Source: Punctularia strigosozonata HHB-11173 SS5 (Eukaryota > Basidiomycota > Agaricomycetes > Corticiales > Punctulariaceae). Taken from it: 64,000 nt of DNA. Below the pieces are notes generated by a model, which was given only the letters and a program-made list of their open reading frames with translations, made no database searches and was not told the DNA's origin. Where the stretch lies: positions 1,395,725 to 1,459,724 of the forward strand of contig NW_006767434.1 of assembly GCF_000264995.1 (NCBI RefSeq). The letters run 5' to 3'. Positions 57,961 to 64,000 of this stretch are shown here, one piece after another. The stretch's first letter is position 1; each line of letters starts with the position of its first letter. The translations under genes were made by a program, and so were the position numbers.

Positions 57961-58940
57961 CAGGGACGGCAGAGGCGGGAATGTCGAGAATATCTAGCCC
58001 GACGGCGGACGGCGGATGATCTCTATCTTGACACTGGTATGCCGCGGACTCGGTCGTAGGGCGGATGTACTCAATGAAGACGCGTAGCTGCACACCGAAA
58101 AGGACACATGCACGAGCAATGCGCAGATATTGACGATGGGTAGAGGTCGAAGAAGCCCCAGGCCGTGATTAGTGATTAATGGGGTTCTGGGGGTTTAAAG
58201 GGTGCTGTTGACAATTCTGTGCAGAGCGCACGTCGTAATATTCAGAAAGAGCCATTTCATGAAAGCTACTTTGAATCATAGGAGTATATGCTGTTACAGA
58301 GCTCCTGCCTCAGAGTGCACCGACACCGTGAAGAGCAACAGAGGCGTACCACGGGCGAGGGTTGCGATCGAAGGAGCACAGCGTGCTCTCGCGCGGACTT
58401 CTCCTCCTCGCGGGGTTACGTACTCTGCCATCGTTGGATGGAGTATGACGGCGCCAATCATCTCGTCTTTCGTGCTACGCATGTTAGCGTGCATCTGTCA
58501 AGGCGTTCTTACCTGTACAATGAGATAGGGCGGCATTTGAGAGTCGGTGTTTCAGCGACCGAGGTGAGGTATGGTGTTCATTCAACCAAGCGGACATTGA
58601 CCTGGCATATTTACTTCCACCGTATTCATAATCAGCCCATCGCCCCTCGGATTTCGCAATTATTGCCGGGTTACAATTAGGCCATGCGACAACGACAGCT
58701 TCATCCAGCACTTGAACATATTTGGATCTTCAGAATTTATACCATCTCATCGCTATCCGGATATCGCGGAGCATCGCTCGCGTTGATTCTGGGTCAATGT
58801 GGCGCAAAATGTCTAACCCACTCGCATGAGCGCTCCGATGCAGGGAAGCTGGAACCCAGCTTCATCGTACATCGCCGTTTCGACTGCGCATTAGGTCACC
58901 CACTGCGCATTGAGTCCGCAATCTCACAAAGCCATGTTCA
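57961..58940. other. Intergenic, with a segment resembling 51.3 kb
   Basis: No gene recognised. The part 58255-58380 is a diverged match to 51330-51480. Confidence 0.35.
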
Positions 58941-58948
58941 TATATAAG
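58941..58948 (+). promoter_or_regulatory. TATA box of the GNAT gene
   Basis: TATATAAG, 56 bp before ATG 59004. Confidence 0.6.
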
Positions 58949-59003
58949 TCACTTCTGCCACACCAAGGTTGCAATCACTCGAGGGGTTTACCTTAACGCA
59001 CTC

Positions 59004-59865
59004 ATGGATGCCAAAGAGCCCGTGATACGCGTTGCCACCCAAGCAGACATTCCCGGCATCGTGGACCTCCTCTGGGAATCATGGCAAACATTGTACGCGT
59101 CAATCACGCCTTGAATCGACAGATGATTGTAACGCGCGACCTCCTACAGCTATGCGAAGGTTGATCCTTTCTTCTCTATGCCAGAGCGCCGTGACTTCCT
59201 TCTCAGATGGCGCACGGCGGAACACGAGCGCGCCGAGCGAGATCCTCGCGCGGTGTTCGTCGTCGCCGTCCGCAGCACCGGCGGCGATATTTTGGGCTAC
59301 TCCGGCGCAGGTCCCGTGCTGTGGGACGAGGAAGAGCATGAAGGCCTTGCTGAATTGCTCGAAGTTCCGAAACATGCGGATGAAAGAGAGATGATGCTCG
59401 AGCTGTACATGCTCTTCGTGCACCCGTCGACAACCGGTAGGCGCAAGCACCGCTGAAAAGCGCATCATCGGCTGATCGGGATGTCTTGTCAGGAACAGGC
59501 CTTGCGCCAAGTCTGATGGCGGCGGCGTTGGGGGAGGCGCTGGTGCGACAGCCGCCCTTGCGGCTTGACGGCAATATATGTCGGGGCTCGAGAAGGGCTG
59601 TCTTGACTACCTCGCGCGAGCTGAACGCCCGGGCGTGTACGTTTTACGAGCGCAAGATGGGCGGGGGGTGGGCGGGCGACTTTGGAGACCTCAGGATTCC
59701 GCAGGAGAATGGGCAGGAACCGAAAGTAAGCATCCCCCCGCTGTGAGATACTTGATGGTGGAACAAGCTGAAGCGTTACCAAACCTCCAGTGTATCCGAA
59801 TGGGCGCCTTCGTCTGGGATGATGTTCGAACATCGTTGGAGGAGTGGCGATCACGCAGACGTTGA
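59004..59865 (+). CDS. GNAT-family N-acetyltransferase
   Basis: Four exons: 59004-59092, 59150-59436, 59493-59725 and 59791-59865, giving 227 aa. The GNAT order is clear: IRVATQADIPGIVDLLWESW at the start (beta1-alpha1), FVVAVRSTGGDILGYSGAGP (beta2-beta3), LELYMLFVHPSTTGTGLAPS (beta4 and the acetyl-CoA loop, here Thr-Gly-Thr-Gly-Leu in place of the usual R/Q-x-x-G-x-G/A), and NARACTFYERKMGG (the conserved Asn and the Tyr that can act as general acid). It ends FVWDDVRTSLEEWRSRRR. It would transfer an acetyl group to a small amine or protein; the substrate is unknown. Convergent with the CHAT gene, with 199 bp between stops. Confidence 0.85.
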
Positions 59866-60064
59866 AGCGGTGACAGTGCTACCGTCGTTGACCCAGAGAC
59901 TGTAAATCTGGAGCTCTCTGGGTGGGTTTTGGATTATTGAGAATTGCGTGTTTTCATCTTGCCAGCTTCACTGCATATATGCATATGGAGGTTATAAGGT
60001 CATTATGTGAGAAACCGGGATAGTGTATATTTTCATGCTTCCATTGCAGGCATTATTGCAAGCC

Positions 60065-63000
60065 CTAACAGCCAATATGGATGTATGGCGCCCATCGACT
60101 AGGGGTAGGATCGATTGCTCGCAGCTTCTGCATCGCAGTATCGAGGGCGTAAGGGACGACCTGGGGGTCCAAATAATCAGAATCGCCGTGAAACAGCTCC
60201 TCATATACGGTCCGCGCCACCAACGGTCCATCCACGTCTCCCATTGACCTACGAGAATCGTCAGTCTTCGAGGATTTTCGTACAGAACAGCATTCGTGCG
60301 GCTCACCACAGAGTAGCTATGACGCTCTTGAAGCCCGCAAATAACATTGCTGCCGCAAGGTGCACTGCCTGATCCGGCTGGCTAGCATCGCCCTTCGCGG
60401 TCTCGCATGCGCTGAGGAAGGCGAGGAATGAATTTGGAAGTGACTTCGGCATTAGCTTGGCGATGGTCAGCATCTCGTCTCGTAGCAGGAAGCCGCTCGC
60501 GAGCGGATTTTTGGGATCCTGGTATCCGTGGCAGGCGAGGTGGAGGATGGTCGCGTTCGGGAGCTCGTTCAGTACAGTCTGGACACGCGCGCCGCATTCG
60601 TCCCCTCTGCTTGCGTCGTCTTCGGGCGGCAGAGAGAGAAACGCGTCTCGAGGCACTACAGAGTCGATTTCCGCAAGTTCGTGCATTGTATATGGTAAAG
60701 GCTGCCATTGAGGATCGTACGGCGAAGGGGCGGCGGCCAGAAGGATTTTCGTCGAGCTCCGAGCGATCGGTTTCAACTTCCTCTGTGCATTTCGAAGGGC
60801 GCTCAACGTCGGGGCGTACGAGGACACAAAGTAGTCACTGCAGCAGTCGTGTCCACCATCCGCGTAGACCCCGGCGGCGTGAACGGGGACGAACGCAAAG
60901 GGACCAGTCGGTATCCAGATGACCCTCGGTCGCTTGCGTCCAGTGGCTTTCTGAAGGTGTCCGTCAGCACGCTGGGCTTCAGAACATACAAGAGATACTT
61001 GCCTGGAGGCTCAATGCCGCTACAATAGGTTTCACTACCGCATTCCATAATTGCGTGAGGATTGCATTGCCACTTTCTACGGGCTTCCGACTCGTCGGCT
61101 TCTTCTTGATCATCAGACGAAGCTGAACAGCGCATTGGGGCATCTCCCTCCTATACGCAAGACTGGCATTCTTCATCGCCATCGCGTACTTGCCAAGCTC
61201 TTCGGGGCTCAAGTCAGGGAGGGGGACCCACGTGCAAGTGCCATCCTGCCCAATGACGATTGCATGACAAGAGTCGTGGTCACCTGGTAAGAGCACGATG
61301 ACATGTGCCCGAGAAATCGATGCCGTCCGAGCAAGCTCCGGGAAGGTATCGCTCATGAGAAAGCGGTCCATGCCAGGGAGCCTCCGGGCCTCTTCGACGA
61401 GCGCGTCGAATCGTTCGCTCAAGCATTCCCTCGACACCTCAGGCTGATTGGGCTGGAAACTGCCTTCCTCCAGCGCTCGCGAAAGGAACGTCAATTCTTG
61501 AGACATCTCGTCTGGAAGCCGATCGAAGTCCTCGCGGAGATGCAGGCTCTGAGCCCAGAAGCTTGCTCGTCCTTGTTCTAGGTACTCTATAGCCAGCTGA
61601 GGTTTGCCAACCTTCAGCGCCATGATGGCCGCGTCCCGAGCCAACGTCTCCAAAGTGGTCACTTGCCGCAGTCGATTTTGGATGCTGACGGCCCTGAAGG
61701 CCATCCGGGGTGGCAGGCGAAGCACGCGATTATAGACCTCCAGCAGTCCGTCGATTGCGTCCCGGTTGAGGGCGACATCTCCTAAGGCTATCAGTCGCTG
61801 CAACTCCGCGATCACCATCAACGAATGCGATAGTCTGTCCTTCACGTTTCCTAAGCTATCTTCGATCAACAGGACAAGGTGCATTATGGCACCAGTGAAG
61901 TCGCCACGTCGGAGGTGAGCGTATGATAAACAATAGTGAACCATGAAGCGAGCAGGATGTCCACCTTGCATGATCTCCAGGGCGTCGGTGGAGCATCGCA
62001 TGGCGAGCACGAGATCTTCAGCTGAAGGGACATGCGATGAAGGGCCGACGATCTCCTCGGCGAGAGCGTATAGAGCCTGATGTCGCTGTGGATGACCGGG
62101 TGGGCATTCCTTCAAAGTCTCTTTCCTGAGTCGCAGGGAATATTCCCGATCTTCGAAACCAGACGTCACTTGCATGCGATGTCTCGTGATGTCGGCCAGG
62201 ATGGTGAGCGTGTCCCCCCTGTCGCGGTGCCCTTCGGGACGGTACTTTAGTGCCTCTTCCAACAGGGCTGTCGCGCGGTCCAGCATAGGGAGGTCACTGG
62301 ACGTGGGTGTTGAGCCCAAGTGATCGAAGCGATAGCAAATGCTAGTGGCCACTAGCATTAGCGCGACAGCGCGAGAGCGATGCCCCGGGGGCGTCAATGA
62401 TAGCGCCTTCATCGACAACTCCATCGTTTCTTCTTGGATGCTGAGGTCACCAGTATGGCTGAACTTCATCTGGCGCATACGCGTCAATTGCACTAGCCAT
62501 CTGAATCGTCCGTCGTGGTAGTCGAGAGAGGAGAAGACAAGAAGGCTCTCCCTGGCGATAGCGGTAGCTGCCTCTAAAAAGTCGAGATTCTTGGCTTTCA
62601 GGTAATGGAACATGTGTATCATCCACTTGTAGAGGTCGAAGGAGGTGCAATCGAGGGATTGAACGAGGTAAGGCCTCAGACCGTGGTCGTGGGGATATTC
62701 AGCCAGGGCCATCCGGAAAACGTCCACTGCTTCATCCGCGTCAACCAATCGCTTTGACAGCCTATACCTGTGATGAAGCGAGTTGCCGAGGTTGGCGATT
62801 GCATATAGACGTTCATCGTCATGCGGCGCGAACAGCTTGACAGCCTGGCGAAATAAGCTTATGGCCGCGTCGAAGTGTGCTTCGGACCCCTCGGAGGCAA
62901 ACAAAGCGCAATGTCGAGAGGCTGATTCGTACACAATCGCGGCACATCCCTTCCACTGGCAGGAGTTTATGAAGCATGGCGATCCGGATTCATAGGGTTC

Positions 63001-63373
63001 GCATCGGGAGCAGGGGATGGACGGCCTTGCGATACCGTCGTCATGAGAGGAGCGCAATGGACCTGAAGACGGCGACCAGAACAGGCAGGAAAGGATAGAA
63101 GATGGTGAAGGTGGGTCGGAGACCGGAGGTACGGATCGTCGAGGTTTCGGAAGGGATGATACTAATCATGGAAGTTGACTATGAGCGAACACCCCGAGAT
63201 CCATCAGACCCAAAAGGAGATATCTGACCTTGCGATGCCAGTTCATGGATTCTGTCGCATTTGTGGTCCGTCAACGACGCGTTTTGATAGCTGTTTTGAT
63301 AGCTAGTACTCGCCGGAGTTCCCGCTAGCGCCATTCCTTGCCGACGTCCACTGGCAGAAAAAGTACGAGACAT
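60065..63373 (-). CDS. TPR-CHAT caspase-like protein
   Basis: Four exons: 63373-63229, 63161-61003, 60950-60307 and 60248-60065, giving 1043 aa. The first 150 residues are Ser/Pro-rich with a small Cys cluster (PCSRCEPYE; CFINSCQWKGC). Residues about 150-640 are helical TPR-like repeats (DAAISLFRQAVKLFAPHDDE; LDRATALLEEALKYRPEGH). The CHAT protease domain follows: WIPTGPFAFVPVHAAGVY, then ATILHLACHGYQDP with His909, and FLAFLSACETAKGD with Cys950, the His-Cys dyad of clan CD peptidases. It ends with the usual SVIATLWSMGD and a short C-terminus. Intron 2 (61002-60951) has a GC-AG donor (GCAAGT). Such proteins are abundant in mushrooms and probably cut other proteins in immune or cell-death responses; substrate unknown. 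The N-terminal exon is the least certain part. Confidence 0.88.
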
Positions 63374-64000
63374 TATGCTGGAGGGTCGCTGGGACTGCGC
63401 AAAAAGTGATGGACCCGAGACATCGTTGTTCGGGTTTTCCGACAAATAGTGAGGGGCTTCCTCGACCTCGGCGCCCTGGCTACGATACTGCTATCACTAG
63501 CCGTGCCTATCATGCCGAGACTTTCGATCTCCTGAGATATGGACGTCGGTCGTGTTCAACATCAGTTGCTTGAGCATGATAATGTAGCTCTGAGACGATA
63601 TCGTCGTTCGAAACAGCCAGCTTGAGGTCGAGGGTCGCGCAGCGGCGTACATACTGGACTCCACGCGCGCGTGCTAAATTCACAGCGCGGGCGCTTTGAT
63701 CCGGGCTTTTGAGCCGAGGTCACTCTTGAGTGTGCGTGCAAATGCGCACATTCACATAGTTGAACTACATGTTGGCGAGTGAGGGTCCCTTGAGCGCGTG
63801 TCATACAGGGAGGCCGCAGGCCACGAGAGCTCGAGGACTATAGCTACGGTCCTTTTCACGTTGAATAGTCAGCATCAAGACGGGTTTACCCCTTTGCCTT
63901 CCCGTTCTACCCTTCCGCGATTGCAAGACTGATATGTTGACATCCAAGCCGCGCAGAAGGCTGCGCAAATGCGATGAAATCGCAATTCCCGCGAACGCGC
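63374..64000. other. Upstream region of the CHAT gene, no other gene seen
   Basis: About 630 bp to the window end. Open frames are short and unsupported. Confidence 0.4.

Overview
The window looks like nuclear DNA of a basidiomycete, most likely an agaricomycete mushroom. It is GC-rich, genes are densely packed on both strands, and introns are mostly 50-75 bp with GT..AG ends and short exons. The gene families also fit: a Skg6-like single-pass membrane protein, F-box proteins, fungal Zn2Cys6 factors, TPR-CHAT proteins and small secreted cysteine-rich proteins. All exon structures below were assembled by eye from splice signals, reading phase and family resemblance. Where I give a protein length, the exon sum is a whole number of codons ending at a stop. 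No species is claimed.

Layout. 0-5.8 kb: a single-pass membrane protein gene (5' end off the window), the Golgi protein GRASP/Grh1 with a histidine-rich tail, and an unresolved membrane-protein region. 5.8-16.6 kb: a mitochondrial-type PPR protein, a Zn2Cys6 transcription factor, the SUMO E1 subunit AOS1 and an F-box protein. 17.5-27.6 kb: KRE6/SKN1 (cell-wall beta-glucan) and PRP8 (spliceosome core) share a 335-bp divergent promoter. 27.8-43.5 kb: a large PH-domain protein, a SIKE-like coiled-coil protein (possible STRIPAK subunit), a repeat-rich gap with a 344-bp MITE, a SAP-domain protein, a family X DNA polymerase and the chromatin remodeller subunit SFH1.

43.5-57 kb is gene-poor and looks like accessory sequence. 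It holds a 64-aa secreted cysteine-rich protein, a 272-aa secreted protein, NOP56 as a housekeeping island, a decayed F-box-like gene, and a tandem array of a second family of six-cysteine secreted proteins (two intact copies, at least two decayed copies, and duplicated upstream units). 57-64 kb: an unknown 229-aa protein, a GNAT acetyltransferase and a 1043-aa TPR-CHAT caspase-like protease whose gene carries a GC-AG intron.

The housekeeping genes serve RNA processing (PRP8, NOP56), chromatin and DNA repair (SFH1, polymerase X), SUMO conjugation (AOS1), and secretion and cell wall (GRASP, KRE6). The best candidate for something undescribed is the secreted six-cysteine family near 53-56 kb, with its shared core promoter and birth-and-death pattern.
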